Positions 33,176 to 45,266 of a stretch of 64,000 nt of DNA are shown one piece after another. The notes beneath the pieces are model-generated. The model had not been told where the DNA came from, ran no database searches, and saw only the letters and a program-made list of their open reading frames with translations. Each line of letters opens with the position of its first letter. Within the stretch, counting starts at the first letter, position 1. The position numbers and the translations under genes are program-made. This DNA is from Erodium maritimum. Taxonomy: Eukaryota; Streptophyta; Magnoliopsida; Geraniales; Geraniaceae. The stretch is taken from the NCBI GenBank assembly GCA_963921825.1, contig OY997596.1:36633932-36697931 (forward strand), read 5' to 3'.

Positions 33176-34757
33176 TGTTAGCCTCGGTGCCCGTAGTCTG
33201 ATCATAAATGTCCAATTGTAATTATCATCGTTGGCAATATAAATAAAGCGGTTTTTATATTACTTAAGTGTTGGAGTAATATGTCGTGTGTGTTTCCGAT
33301 CTATGCCCACCATGCGAATAGAACCATAGATCAAGATGGATCACACTCGATGAGGTCCCTAGTCAATAGTCTTCGCTGGAAGCGACTAGTATGAGATATG
33401 ACTCTTGATGGCTTACGTTCTATTAGCCATAGGAAAGAGTTCCGGAGTCTGATCATAAACATCATGTGGGACATGATGTTGGACAACCCGACCTGAATAT
33501 GTTCCATAGATTAAGTCATGAACATGTTCAGAATCGTAGCTTGTCAGGTATCCTTAGACCGAGGAGTCTATATGATTGCTATGCAGTAAACAACCAAGTT
33601 TGACTTGAAAGCCCAACGTTGCACCGTGACTGGGCTTCCATAACGGCCAGGATTGGCTTGGGGAATGACTGCATGAGTGACATGATAGACGGCTAAGGGA
33701 TTTATCCGTCATACTATGGTATGGGAAAGATATCTGGTTCACGGCCGCTTGATCGAGAATGACTGACAAGAAAGCATGTCCATGCACATGATATTGGGTA
33801 CCATAAGGTCAGTCATCTCACATATCAAGGAACATGGATTGAGGATAATAAGGATGACGACTCTATGCCTTATCTCAATCCGGATATCGGTGATAAAGGG
33901 ATAATGACAAGGACGGCTGAAAGGTCAGAATCGACAGGGCGCGATTCGTTATGCAGGGTCGGGCAATACTAAGTCTCGTCAGTCGCCACTTTGGTAAGAT
34001 CAAGTAAAATGGGATTTTACGTTGATCTTACCGACATGCATAGACCTAAGGGTCACACCGACAGTTTGATACTCGATAAGAACATGACGAACCTGAGTTG
34101 GAGGGATTTGTGGCGGGGATCGCCATAGTGGACCGGCTAGCATATTGGGCTCGGCATGGGCTCTCTTGTAGAGGCCCATGGCCGGCCCATATAGGCTAGG
34201 CCCAACAAGGACTCAATTCATTAGATGACTATTAGTCTTGTTGACCAAAATTGGGTGGGACCCAATTTCCACTAAACTAATAAACTAGGTTGTTTATTAG
34301 TTCCACCTAGCATCTTGGCATGGACACTTGTCTCAAGTAGAGAGTTAAGTGATTCCACTTAACTAAACATGCAAGATAGGTTGGATATAACAACATGCAA
34401 GTGTAGAGAATTAGTGAGCTCTTCTTCTTCTTCTTCTTCTTCTTCTTCTTCTTCTACCCTTGGCCGAAACCCCCTCCAAGCTCCATAGGTTGTTTTTCAT
34501 GTTCTTGAGTCATCAAACTCAAGAACTACGTTGGCTTTGATTCCATCTCGGATACGTAGGCGTCCAAAGGACTCAAGCCGAAGCATCGTTGGTGTTATTC
34601 TTCCATCTTCACCACCAAAACTACAAGGTGATGTTCTTGTGACCTTGCTGAATTTTCAGCTTTGTTCTTCATATTTGGTAGAGTTTATTTTGCTTGATTC
34701 GTGGTTAATTTCCGCTGCAAATTCTTGTTTTCTTGTCCACGACATCAAGTTCCAACA
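33176..34757 (+). mobile_element. Solo LTR, family 2, diverged subfamily, in Copia
   Basis: TGTTAGCC...TTCCAACA with flanking pentamers CAAGG (33171-33175) and CATGG (34758-34762), four of five alike. It is collinear with, but clearly diverged from, the three other family-2 LTRs. A (CTT)n run lies at 34421-34455. Confidence 0.8.
34421..34455. repeat. (CTT)n microsatellite
   Basis: About eleven CTT units inside the nested solo LTR. Confidence 0.9.
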
Positions 34758-37665
34758 CATGGGTAACTCATCAACTTCAAAGGTTGAAGGTACCGGGAAG
34801 ATAGTGTTGAAAATGACTTCCGGAAAGGAACTTACTCTGAACAATGTTCTCTATGTTCCGGACATCCGAAAGAATCTGGTCTCTGGCTCATTGCTGACAA
34901 AGAATGGCTTCAAAATAGTCTTTGTATCTGATAAGTTTGTTCTCTCAAAAAATGATGTACAAGTGGGAAGAGGATATGTAAATGAGGGCATGTTCAAAAT
35001 GAACGTTATGCCCGTTGTACCTACTATTGTAAATAATAATAATAATAATAATAAAGTGGGTTCTTCTGTGTATATCGCTGAGTCCTCTAATACACGGCAT
35101 GCTAGACTAGGTCACGTTAACTTTGATACAATTCGTCGTTTAATTTCCTTGGATGCAATTCCTAAATTTAGGATTAATCCAAAAGAAAAATGTCAAGTTT
35201 GTGTTGAAGCAAAAATGACAAGATCATCCTTACACTCGATTGAAAGGAACACCGAACCTCTTGACTTAGTACATACATATATTTGTGATCTGAAATTGTG
35301 TCAAACAAGAGGTGGAAAAAGGTACTTCATTACCTTTATTGATGATTGTACACGGTATTGTCATGTGTACCTGTTGAGGAGTAAAGATGAAGCTTTTGAA
35401 ACCTTCAAACTTTACAAAGCTGAAGTTCAAAATCAACTAAGCAAGAAAATAAAAGCTTTAAGAAGCGGCCGAGAGGAGAATATGAACAACCCTTTGAAAT
35501 TTTTTGTGCTCAAAACGGTATTATACACCAAAATACAGCACCATATTCACCTCAGTCCAACGGAATTGCAGAACGTAAAAACCGAACACTCAAGGAAATG
35601 ATGAATGCTCTCTTACTAAGTTCTGGTTTACCAGATAACCTATGGGGAGAATCCATACTCTCGGCAAACTACATTCTCAACAAGATGCCTCGTAAGAAAT
35701 TCCTTAAGTCTCCATACGAGTTATGGAAAGGAACACCTCCATCCTACAAATACCCCGCCTAAAGGGGTGCTTGGCTAAGGTGGAAGTACCTAAGCCTAAA
35801 AAGGTCAAAATAGGACCAAAAACTATTGATTGCATATTCATTGGGTATGCATATAATAGTAGTGCATATAGATTTATGGTATATAAATCGGATATTCCGG
35901 ATATCCATGTAGATACCATAATCGAATCTAGAAGTGCTACATTCTTTGAACACATCTACCATCGGAAAGAGCCAAAGGAATCACATCCTCAAAAGAGATT
36001 ACATGACATTGAGGAACCGAAAGGTCAATCTAGCCATGAGGAACATATCATGGAAGAACCAAGGCGTAGTAAAAGGGAAAGGAAAGCAAATTTCTTCGGG
36101 CCCGACTTTGTGTCACTATTAGTGGAAGATGAGCCACAAACTTATTCACAAGCAATGTCTTCACCAGATGCTTTTTATTGGAAAGAAGCTGTAAATAGTG
36201 AAATACAATCTATTCTTCAAAACCACACATGGGAGTTAGTGGAACTTGCCCCCGGTATAAAACCATTGGGATACAAGTGGGTTTTCAAAAAGAAATTGAA
36301 AACCGATGGATCTATAGACAAACACAAGGCTAGACTTGTGGTCAAAGGATTCAGACAAAAGGAAGGGTTGGATTATTTTGATACCTACTCACCTGTGACA
36401 AGGATAACGTCCATCAGAATGCTCATCGCAATCACGTCACTTAAAGGGATTGAAATACATCAAATGGATGTAAAAACAGCTTTTTTAAATGGTGAACTAG
36501 AAGAAGAAATATACATGCAACAACCCGAAGGATTCTCATCACATGGGAATGAGAACAAGGTGTGCAGACTAGTTAAGTCACTTTATGGCTTAAGAAAGCA
36601 CCAAAGCAATGGCATGCAAAGTTTGATGCTGTTATGTTATCAAACGGGTTCAAGTTCACTGAATGCGACAAATGTGTTTATGTTAAAAACAATGAACTTG
36701 GATATGTCATTGTATGTCTTTACGTAGACGACATGCTTATACTTGGTAGTACTTCATCCATAATAAAGTCTACTAAGGCAATGTTGTCTTCTAAATTTGA
36801 TATGAAAGATTTAGGAGTTGCTGATGTTATTTTAGGAGTACAGATCTCCAAAACATCACAAGGTTATGTGTTATCTCAAACACACTATATTGAGAAAGTT
36901 CTTGATATATTCAAGAAACATAACATAAGGCATGCAAAAACACCAGTTGATCTAACTCAATCATGGGCTAAAAACATAGGTGAAAGTGTATGCCAACTTG
37001 AGTATTCTCGTATATTAGGCAGTCTTATGTATATCATGAACTGTACTAGGCCAAACATAGCTTACGAAGTTAGTAAGCTAAGTAGATTTACGAGTCATCC
37101 TGAAAAACATCACTGGAAAGCCATCATTAGAGTATTGGGATAACTACAATACACTAAAAATCTAAAATTGCATTATGGAAATTATCCATCTGTCATAGAA
37201 GGATATTGTGATGTCAATTGGATATCTGACTCCAATGAATCCAAATATACTAGTGGATTTGTCTTCCTAATGGGAGGTGGAGCAATATCATGGAAATCTT
37301 CCAAACAGACTTGTATAGCAAGATCAACCATGGAGTTTGACTTCATTGCTTTAGACAAGGCTGGAGAAGAATCAGAATGACTTCGAAACTTCTTGGAAGA
37401 TATACCTGGATGGGATAAGCCAGTGCATCCATTAAGCATAAATTGTGATAGTCAATCTGCTATTGGAAGGGCACAAAGTCTCATGTACAATGGTAAGTCT
37501 CGACACATGCGTCGTCGACATAACACCATAAGACAACTACTCTCTAATGGGATTATCACACTAGACTATGTTAAGTCAAAAGATAATATCTCGGATCCAT
37601 TAACAAAAGGTTTACCTAGAGAGAAAGTTGAAACCTTATCGATGGGAATGGGATTAAGGCTGTAA
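34758..37665 (+). pseudogene. Copia integrase, reverse transcriptase and RNase H fossil
   Basis: Continues the Copia polyprotein: the pre-integrase region HARLGHVNFDTIRRL and a zinc C-x2-C pair; the integrase core with FITFIDDCTRYCHVYLL; reverse transcriptase with HKARLVVKGFRQKEGLDY, QMDVKTAFLNGELEEEIYM and the YVDDML active site; then RNase H with [18 protein letters not shown] and a DPLTKGLP end. The domain order (integrase before reverse transcriptase) defines Copia. It is broken in several places and not expressible as one protein. An (AAT)n run lies near 35033-35053. Confidence 0.85.
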
Positions 37666-39071
37666 CTCAAACAAAAGATTTCCTTCCGTGGATACCTAAC
37701 CTAGTTGACTGGAGATCCCAAGATCTAGGTTCAAAAGGGAACACGAAGCGTTGGCAAACTTCGAGGCACTAAGGAGTACTCGACTCCTCCTCATTCCTTT
37801 GATAAGTTAGTGCACCATCCGTCGCGTCAGGATAATTTGAAATACTTTTAATGATGTCCATATTGTGTATGCTTAGTACACAATGGGGTATGTGCGGGAT
37901 ACTCTTGATAGAATCACCTTAGTGAATGCGAAGTGGGGCCGCTTCAATAGATATCGATCAGGCCGGATATCTATACGCATTCATGAGACAAGCAGGTGTT
38001 CATGGCCAAAACGAACACATACAGAGATCTAACACCGATTTAGAAGGTTATTGTGTGATGTCTATTGTCTAGGCTTACACTCATAGCTTACAGTTCAAAG
38101 ACAATCAAGTCTACTGATTTGCTAGTAAGTCCGATAGGCTGTCACTAGGAAAGTTCAAGGCCTCGAGCTACTTCACCCAATGCAGTAACTTTCTTTCATT
38201 GTACTCAAACCAGTGAACTATGTATCAGCGCAAAAGCTTTAGGAAGAAAACCGCTAATATCCATTCAATGTGAAGGATTGTTGGACAACTCACTTTCCGA
38301 CATCCATATCATCTTGTTCCGATCATCAATTTCGGCAACACATGTATCCATTACGTTCACATCATTGCGAACTTGAACATAAGATGTATGTTTACGGAAA
38401 TGCGTTGAATGTTGAATGAGATAATCGCATGCAAAGTTGAAGAAAAACATGGATTAATGACATGCATTAAATGCATTTAATGCAAACCCACATAGCCCAC
38501 ATTACACTCTTCCATACACTTTATAAAGTTTGACAATTGGAATAAGTTCGTGGTCTTGGGTCACCACTAATGTGTAATGGAGAGAGCCCACACGCGCGTC
38601 GCCGCCGTCGTCCGTCCGGTCCGGTCTGGGCCTGGGCCTGGGCTTGGGCCTTGTGCATTGAGCCTTGAGCCTTGAGCCTCGAGCTTCGAGCTTCGAGCTT
38701 CACGAAAATCCTATCTTTTTGCATGCAAGACTCAGCAATTAATCTTCCCAACTTTATGTCAAGATTCATTATCTTGCATCTGGTCAAGTTTTGAATCAAC
38801 ATGACCTTTGGTGAAAGAGTCTGATCAAGTGTTCTTCTGACATTCTACAGTTTGAGTGCAAGTCGGGTTTAGGTCGCCAGACTCCACTAGTCGAAGCACT
38901 CGCTAGTGGTTTAGGTCCGTTTTATCTTGGGAGACACTTGCCCATTCAACCTTCAGTGCCGTAGAGGGAGCAATTTTGTCTTAAGGAAACAGCCTTCTGC
39001 TGGACTCGGACTTCCTACACAAACAACCTATCGACTTGGTTGTAAGTATAATGTTGTTCTTTTATTATTTA

Positions 39072-39204
39072 GGGTAAACTACAAATACCTACCCCATACT
39101 TTACACGATTAACCGATACCTACCCCGAACTAATTTTTTAACCGATACCTACTCAATTGTTACCGAAATATAACAAATAGCCCATTCCGTTAGGCTGCCG
39201 TGAC
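39072..39204 (+). repeat. MULE left terminal inverted repeat
   Basis: 133 bp, pairs with 45022-45154. The motif TTAACCGATACCTAC occurs twice. It probably also drives the GRF gene that starts 122 bases further in, by analogy with MuDR, where each repeat is a promoter. Confidence 0.9.
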
Positions 39205-39325
39205 AGAAATGCTCACGTGATGCGCACATGGCCGAGCAACTTTCAAAATATGGCTAAAATGCCCCTGTTTCCTTTCTTCAACCTAAAGAAGCAGTCACTC
39301 ACGAGCTACGCAGAAGGAGAAGACG

Positions 39326-40012
39326 ATGGGTGGGTCAATGGTGAGTGGTAGCTGCTCGAAGTCAGAGGGAGAAGACGATGTCAAGCGTTGCTATTGTGGT
39401 CTCCCAGCTCCGATAAGGACGTCGAAGACCATGGACAACCCTGGTAGGAGATTTTCCGGATGCGCGAGGTACCAGGTAAGGTTTAAAACTCAAATGACCT
39501 AAATTTGATTTCTAGGGTTTCTAAATTTTCGTATATGTCTTGGTTATTTCTCATATGGAAATTGGGGTTGTAGAAACTGTGTATGAACAAGATTTGGTTT
39601 TCAATTTCAGAGTTCCCAAAAATGCAAATTTTTCAAGTGGATTGATGCTCCAACTTGTGATGTTGGGAGGGTGTTGTTGCCTGGTTTGTATGCACGAATC
39701 AGTGCAATGGAGGGAACTATCAGGAGCTTGGATGAAGAGAATTTGAAGCTACATAAGGATTTAGGTGAAATGTCAAGAAAAAACACAAGACTGGAAATAG
39801 AAATTCGAGGAAAGAATGCAGGTATTGAAGAGCTAGAGCTGGAGATTGTTGGACTCCTTACTGAAAAAGCTGAGTTGGAAAGGAAGAATGCAACAATTGA
39901 GAAGGAGGTAGTTGAATTGGAGAAGAAGATGAAATGGAAAAAAATTATTGTTAACTATTTATGTATGGTAATATGCATTTGTGTAGCCTATAATGTACAA
40001 AAGTTTGGTTAA
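39326..40012 (+). CDS. MULE accessory protein: GRF zinc finger, coiled coil, membrane anchor
   Basis: Predicted 183-residue protein from two exons, 39326-39475 and 39611-40012, with a clean GT...AG intron between codons. Residues 21-60 form a GRF-type zinc finger: RCYCGLPAPI, GRRFSGC, then CKFFKWID. The splice joins the two halves of this finger exactly, which supports the model. Residues 75-150 are a heptad-rich, charged coiled coil (SLDEENLKLHKDLGEMSRKN onward). Residues 158-178 (KIIVNYLCMVICICVAYNV) look like a C-terminal membrane anchor. GRF fingers bind single-stranded nucleic acid in other proteins; that role here is inference. It lies where mudrB lies in maize MuDR but shares no recognisable sequence with it. 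No stop or frame break was seen, unlike the transposase. It could instead be a captured host gene. Confidence 0.8.
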
Positions 40013-40164
40013 ATCAATGAAATGAGGCTCATGTGTTGCATTACTAATTGTCACAAAGTTTGTAAATTTGAATTGTGTATGTTAATTATTAGTTGGTAAG
40101 ATGAATGAGAGTAGTCTCATGTGTGTTTGTGTGTTCATAAGTTTGTTGCATAAGTAAAAGGTCA

Positions 40165-40330
40165 AATTTTGCTGCATAATGATGTTAATTTTGCTGCATA
40201 ATTGTGCAGCAGATTGATGCAAAATTGGGCATCAAACTGCTGCAAAATTGTGCATCTGTGTGATGCACAATTGTGCATCTAACTGATGCAAAATTGTGCA
40301 TCTGCTTGATGCAAGTTCTTGCATGAATTT
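40165..40330. repeat. ~19-20-bp tandem repeats between the convergent MULE genes
   Basis: Seven or so diverged units around 'ctgatgcaaaattgtgcat', in both direct and partly inverted order. They lie between the 3' ends of the GRF gene (40012) and the transposase (40622). Confidence 0.75.
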
Positions 40331-40621
40331 CATGTAGACATCCACTGTACTGAACAGTAAAGGCACATACACTGGAAATGAAGTTCAAATTCATGATAAA
40401 ATTCAGTACATAAATTCAGCTCAAATCCATTCAGTACACACAAAGCATAAAATAACCTAAGCATAGTTGGTGGAATATTGTTGGAGTCTTAAAGGAACCA
40501 TAAAGGTTCCATCTACCTAGACAAAAGGGCACCACTTGTGCCAACATTCAGAATATTTCCCACAAAATAATACACATTGTCATAACCCTTGGGACCACAT
40601 CAAAAAACCCTAAATAATAAT

Positions 40622-43600
40622 CTAAGGCAACCATTTGTTGAGGGAAGATGGTTGTGAGCTGCTCCTCCCTCTTCCAGATCTGCCTCTACCTCTCTCAGCT
40701 CTTCCTTGACCTCTACCTCTGCCTCTCTCACCTCTTCCTTCACCTCTCCCTCTACCTCTGTCAGCTCTCCCTCTACCTCTCCCTGTGGCTGTAGCAGACC
40801 CAGCAAAGAAACTTCTTCCTTCAATTCCTCCCACTGAGGTGAATGGTGGCTGCAAAAGTACAAGTAAAAGGTCAGTTATGTAGTGGCTATAATCATGAAT
40901 TGTAATGCCTTAACCAAATAATTCAAGGTCAGCTACCATGTATACCTGATTGGTTTGGCTTCTGAGGTTGAGTTCTTGCTGTGCTAGACCTACAGCAGGT
41001 GGTGGAGCTGGTTGAGGGGTACGGGCATGCATTCTTCGCAGAGCTTCTTGCCTCTTAGCTTCAATCTCCTCTTGATTGCAGGTCTTCCTTCTTTTCTGCA
41101 TCCTTTTAGTAATATTATCTTGTCTGCGCTTCTGGACCTCATTGAACTCTTCAGCAGTTTTGAAATGTTGATTCTTGCCCTACGAAACAAACAATTGATT
41201 ATTAGTAATAGTAATTGATACATGATCCTTGGACTGCTCAGTTAACAAGTACAGGAGAGAAAACAAACCTTGGACTGCTCAGTTCCTGGCTGCCTTTCTT
41301 TCCTTTGTGTTGATGTCTCACCATGATCCTTAGCAGTACATGTTCTCCTGTTGTGACCCTTCCCTTTGCATTTACCACATGTCATCTGACTACTTTTCCT
41401 TTGGGCTTTGTATTGGTTCTCAGCCCTCTCACCAGCACTTTCCTTTCTATTTTTCCTAGGTCTACCCGGAGGTTTGTGGACGATAGGTGGATGTATTTTT
41501 GGGTACCCTAAATTCCGAGGCCAGTCCTCCCTACTAGGCACTGGTCTAATGTAAGCAGAGTATTTATCTTTGAAAGTGCTGACATGATAGTATTTGTGCA
41601 CGTATTTGTTCAGGTCATCCCTAAGAAAAGTGATACATGACATGGCATGGATGCAAGGCAAACCATTCAACTGGAACTCTAAACAAGTACAGGTTTGGGT
41701 TTTCAAATCTACTGCAAATGACTTCCCGTATAGTGTGACCTCAAATACACCATCCCCGCTACCTAGTAGTTTGCATTCCCTAGCTTGATCTTTAAGTTTC
41801 TCTAGGTCTTTAACTATGACTTTACAAACTAACCCATCATACCCATCAAACAAACAGTGCCTCCTATAGAAAATACCCATTAATTGTTTCCTAATCTCTT
41901 CTAATAGTTCAAGTATAGGCATCTCCCTAGCATCTCTGATCCAGTTGTTGAATGACTCAGACAAGCTATTTACCTGGACACTTGTACACGCTCTGGTCGT
42001 GTAGAATAGATTGCACCAGCCTGTAGGGTCCTTGTCCTTCAGCCACTCGTAGGCAGCCTGATCCAGTCTTCTTAATTTGTCCATCCTCTCTTCCAGTTGT
42101 GTTGCTGAGGTTGCCTTGGAACAAGACCACACTGCTAACTTCAGCTCCTCACCTCTAAACACCGTTTGAAAGTTGTCGACCAAATGTCGAACACAGAATT
42201 GGTGTTCGACATTGGCATCCAATCCTTGAAGAGCTCCACCAGACCCTGCATTAACATGTGAAAAAACTCAATGTAAGTATACATTTAAGAACTTCGAATA
42301 ACAACTGACAATGTAATTGCAAAATACCTTTTGTTTATCAGAAAGGAAGACCCAACCACAAACTTCGTTCGGACCATAATCTTCAAAGAACTGCTCTAGA
42401 AACCACTTCCACGGGGATTTGTTTTCCTGGTCCACTACAGCAAAAGCAAGAGGGAACATCATCTTGTTCCCATCCCACCCTACTGCACTCAGCAGTATAC
42501 CTCCAAAATCACCCATCAATGCCAACGATGGGTCTACAGCCACTGAGGAAGCCCCTCTTCTGTGCCCCATACCTGATGTAGATCCTCTTGAAGTGTGGTT
42601 TTGATTCTGTCTCCCCTTGTGTGTAAAGGTGTTCAATTTCCACCTTAGTTGTGCTGTTTGCATTGGTTTGACGTACCTACAACAGGGAGATTTGTGTGTT
42701 ATACAAATTAGGATATGGCCCATAATTTATTAGGTAATTAAGGACAGAAATTGCTACTTTGCTTACCATATGGCAGTATGTGTAAAGATCCGCATACTGC
42801 TTCACCTTTTCCCCCCCAAGTATTTCCTTCGCTCTCCAAATAGTCCTATACGCTTGTTGTATATTTAGGTTGACTTTAAGTGTGTTGAGGACCTTGGCTT
42901 GCATTTCTTTCCCCTTCATGTTAGGGGATGTCATCACATCACTTAGGAACCTGTAACAAACTTAAAAGGGTTACAATTAGTATGCATTCTACATAAAAGG
43001 GTTACAATTAAGATAACAACTTCAATTTTGTACTTTACCTGACTGCAAGGTAGTCAACTGTGCACTGTCTGATGCATTGTGTTCCTCCACAATTGTGCCT
43101 AGGCATCCAAGTCTTGATCTCAAACAATGTGGTGTCCTTGTCCATACTTGCATAGCAATAGAAAGGGCACCCATCTACTTTGCAAACAATCCCCACCTTA
43201 GCTTTTTCATTCCTTGAGAAATTGTAATCAAAACCATGCTCCACAGCATAGGCTTTTAGTACAAGCCTACACACTCTTGCATTTGCAAAAGTTGAGTAAA
43301 TGCCTAATTCAACATCCCTGATTTCTGAGTCCTCATTCCATATTGGTTGCCATCCCCTATACCTTCTAGGGGCTGGTTCTTCCTCTTCTTCATCTGGATC
43401 CACAAAATTCTCAGGAAACACAAAATCAGGTTCTTCTTTAGCTTCTCGGCCATCATCTTCTTCATCTGGATCCACAATAGTGTCAGCACATTGGAATTCA
43501 GGTTCTTCTCCAACTTCTGCCCCAGACTCTGCTCCATGTGTTCCTCTATTTGCTGCTCCATCCTCTGCTCCAGCTTGTCCTCTATCTTCTGCCCCATCTT

Positions 43601-44771
43601 ATTCTTCAACCATAGCTTGTTTCCCTTTCCTAATCCTTTCAGACTCTGCTCTTCTCGATTTCTCCATTTCCTCACTCAATCAATCTTCCTCTTCCTCACT
43701 CTCAACCATAGCTTGTGTTTGGGATTCAGAAACTGGTACAGGTTGTTGGTGGGTTTGAGACTCTGGTTCTTGGGGTATTTCAGCCTCAGCTTGTTGGGGT
43801 ATTTCACACTCAGGTTCTTGGGGTATTTCAGACTCACTCTCACTTTCACGATCTGAGTCAAGTGAGTGAACCACAGTCACTTGACGCATATCATCTTTCC
43901 CTTCATGTTGCATTTTTTTAAATTTGGTAGGAGACACATATAACCTAGGCTTAACCACACACTTCTCTAATGGTTTAAATCTAGGCTGTGTATCACCATC
44001 TGCTGAGTACAAAACATGTCCCCGTGGGCTTACTATTCGAACTGGCTCTATAGCTGGACCAACATATATTCTCACAATTATTGTTTCAGGGAATGTTGAT
44101 AATATTACATCTACTTCCTCGTCGTTCTCTATAAGCTTCAACCATGACTCAGTCCATCCCTGTTCCCCAATACGGCTACTAGGAACTTTCCCGAACATAG
44201 GGGAATTATGTGGACATCCTAATTGGGCTACAGTCAGTTGCAACCTAAAGAAGGAACACATATCCTGAGGAAGAATCACCATTTCAGTGCTCCCTCCCTC
44301 ATATTGTGTCCAATTATCTGTGATTTCCCCATTATAGTGAAACTCAAATATCCTGCTTATGACTTCAGGCTGAGAATATTTCACCAAACACCAAACAACA
44401 AACACAATTTCAGCTACTTTATTGCAAATGTAATGTCAAAGCACTATGTCAAAATCTAGACAAAAGCCCTAATTTTTATGCTACCTGATTTTAAAACCCT
44501 AATTATTTTCCCACAACTTAGATGAAAATTCTCTACTTCGAACCCCCAAATTGCATGCCAAAGCCCTACAATTTTTGACCCACATTTCATGCCAAAACCC
44601 TACATTATTTTCCCACAGACAACCACGCATACCAACAATGTAAAACCTCATTTAAGTTAAACTATATCACCCAAGGTTTGAGATACATACTTGTTGTTCT
44701 TCTTCAACTCCGAAACCTTCATTGTCATAGTACTCGTACCCCTCGCTCTCTGACTCGGACACAGAAACCAT
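40622..44771 (-). pseudogene. MURA-type MULE transposase, seven exons, broken
   Basis: Exons (minus): 44771-44691, 44369-43039, 42950-42767, 42676-42328, 42245-41269, 41179-40946, 40849-40622, all with GT...AG borders and mostly consistent phases (about 1,100 codons). In order: an acidic start MVSVSESESEGYEYYDNEG; an all-beta N-terminal region; a MuDR DNA-binding zinc region (CKVDGCPFYC...HNC, 43200-43090); the transposase core with GIDG, FGGILLSAVGWDGN, a second Asp in FLSDKQK and ESFNNWI; a SWIM finger CTCLEFQLNGLPCIH; a knuckle CGKCKGKGHNRRTC; and an RG-rich tail. Damage: two in-frame stops in exon 2 near 43678 and 43606; a small loss at the catalytic DG-C-H motif near 42517 that shifts frame; and a one-base loss near 42217. 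It normally cuts and joins the element ends in the nucleus. Confidence 0.88.
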
Positions 44772-45021
44772 TGCAGTAGCTCAGCTCCTCGTCTACGACA
44801 ACAACGCAGCTTCCTCCAGCTTCAAATCGTAGCCTCAGAACTCGGTTACTCCTCCCTTCACCGAGCTTCAAATCGCACTCTCCTCTTCTTCGACTCTTCG
44901 TCTCCTCTTCTCTCTACCTTCAGACGCGCGAAACTGAATCCCTAATTTCCAAACCAGTGTATTTGTTCTTTCTTTTTCAATTTTTATGCGCGAGGGTATT
45001 TCTGTCTTTCCCTCTTTGCCC

Positions 45022-45154
45022 GTCACGACAGCCTAACGGAATGGGCTATTTGTTATATTTCGGTAACAATTGAGTAGGTATCGGTTAAAAAAATAGTTCG
45101 GGGTAGGTATCGGTTAATCGTGTAAAGTATGGGGTAGGTATTTGTAGTTTACCC
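45022..45154 (-). repeat. MULE right terminal inverted repeat
   Basis: Reverse complement of 39072-39204 with two mismatches. It lies about 250 bases upstream of the transposase ATG at 44771 and is its likely promoter. Confidence 0.9.
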
Positions 45155-45188
45155 TATTATTTATGTTGTTCTTGATTTCAGTTGCCTA

Positions 45189-45266
45189 CAAGCCACACTA
45201 GCAGTACAACAATCTTCTTCAGTAAAAAACCAAACTTCTCTGTATAACAACTCAATAGTCTTCATC
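45189..45266. repeat. 78-bp flank repeat, right copy
   Basis: Repeats 31046-31123 with three C/T-type mismatches. It belongs to the LINE 3' region. Confidence 0.85.

Larger units (their letters stand above)
39072..45154. mobile_element. Mutator-like element (MULE), MuDR-like, 6.08 kb
   Basis: DNA transposon with 133-bp terminal inverted repeats (39072-39204 and 45022-45154, two mismatches, starting GGGTAAACTACAAATACC) and a perfect 9-bp target duplication TATTATTTA (39063-39071 and 45155-45163). Each repeat holds two copies of TTAACCGATACCTAC, possible transposase-binding sites. Two genes run inward and converge: a GRF zinc-finger protein on the plus strand and a seven-exon MURA-type transposase on the minus strand. 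The near-identical ends and perfect duplication say the insertion is young. The transposase is damaged, so this copy now depends on help in trans. Confidence 0.92.
31124..45188 (+). mobile_element. Copia fossil with nested solo LTR and MULE
   Basis: Ty1/Copia element in order LTR (31124-32067), gag, protease, integrase, reverse transcriptase, RNase H, LTR (38279-45188). A solo LTR (33176-34757) interrupts it after the protease, and a MULE (39072-45154) sits in the 3' LTR. It is broken, with roughly half a dozen or more interruptions in gag-pol besides the nested insertions. LTR-LTR difference is a few percent over the first 250 comparable bases, and the flank repeats differ at 3 of 78 sites, so with usual plant rates the insertion is perhaps 1.5-3 million years old. 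The outer edges are unusual; see findings. Confidence 0.85.
38279..45188 (+). mobile_element. 3' LTR of the Copia fossil, interrupted by the MULE
   Basis: Starts TGTTGGAC at 38279 and resumes after the MULE at 45155. Its outer edge runs into the second 78-bp flank repeat. Confidence 0.8.

Noticed and set aside
43300-43856. Ser/Phe-rich plus-strand frames of 150-170 codons at 43.3-43.9 kb
   Set aside because: Antisense shadows of the acidic part of transposase exon 2.
39072-45154. Treating the MULE as a hAT or CACTA element
   Set aside because: 9-bp duplication, 133-bp inverted repeats, MuDR DNA-binding region and SWIM finger fit only Mutator-like elements.
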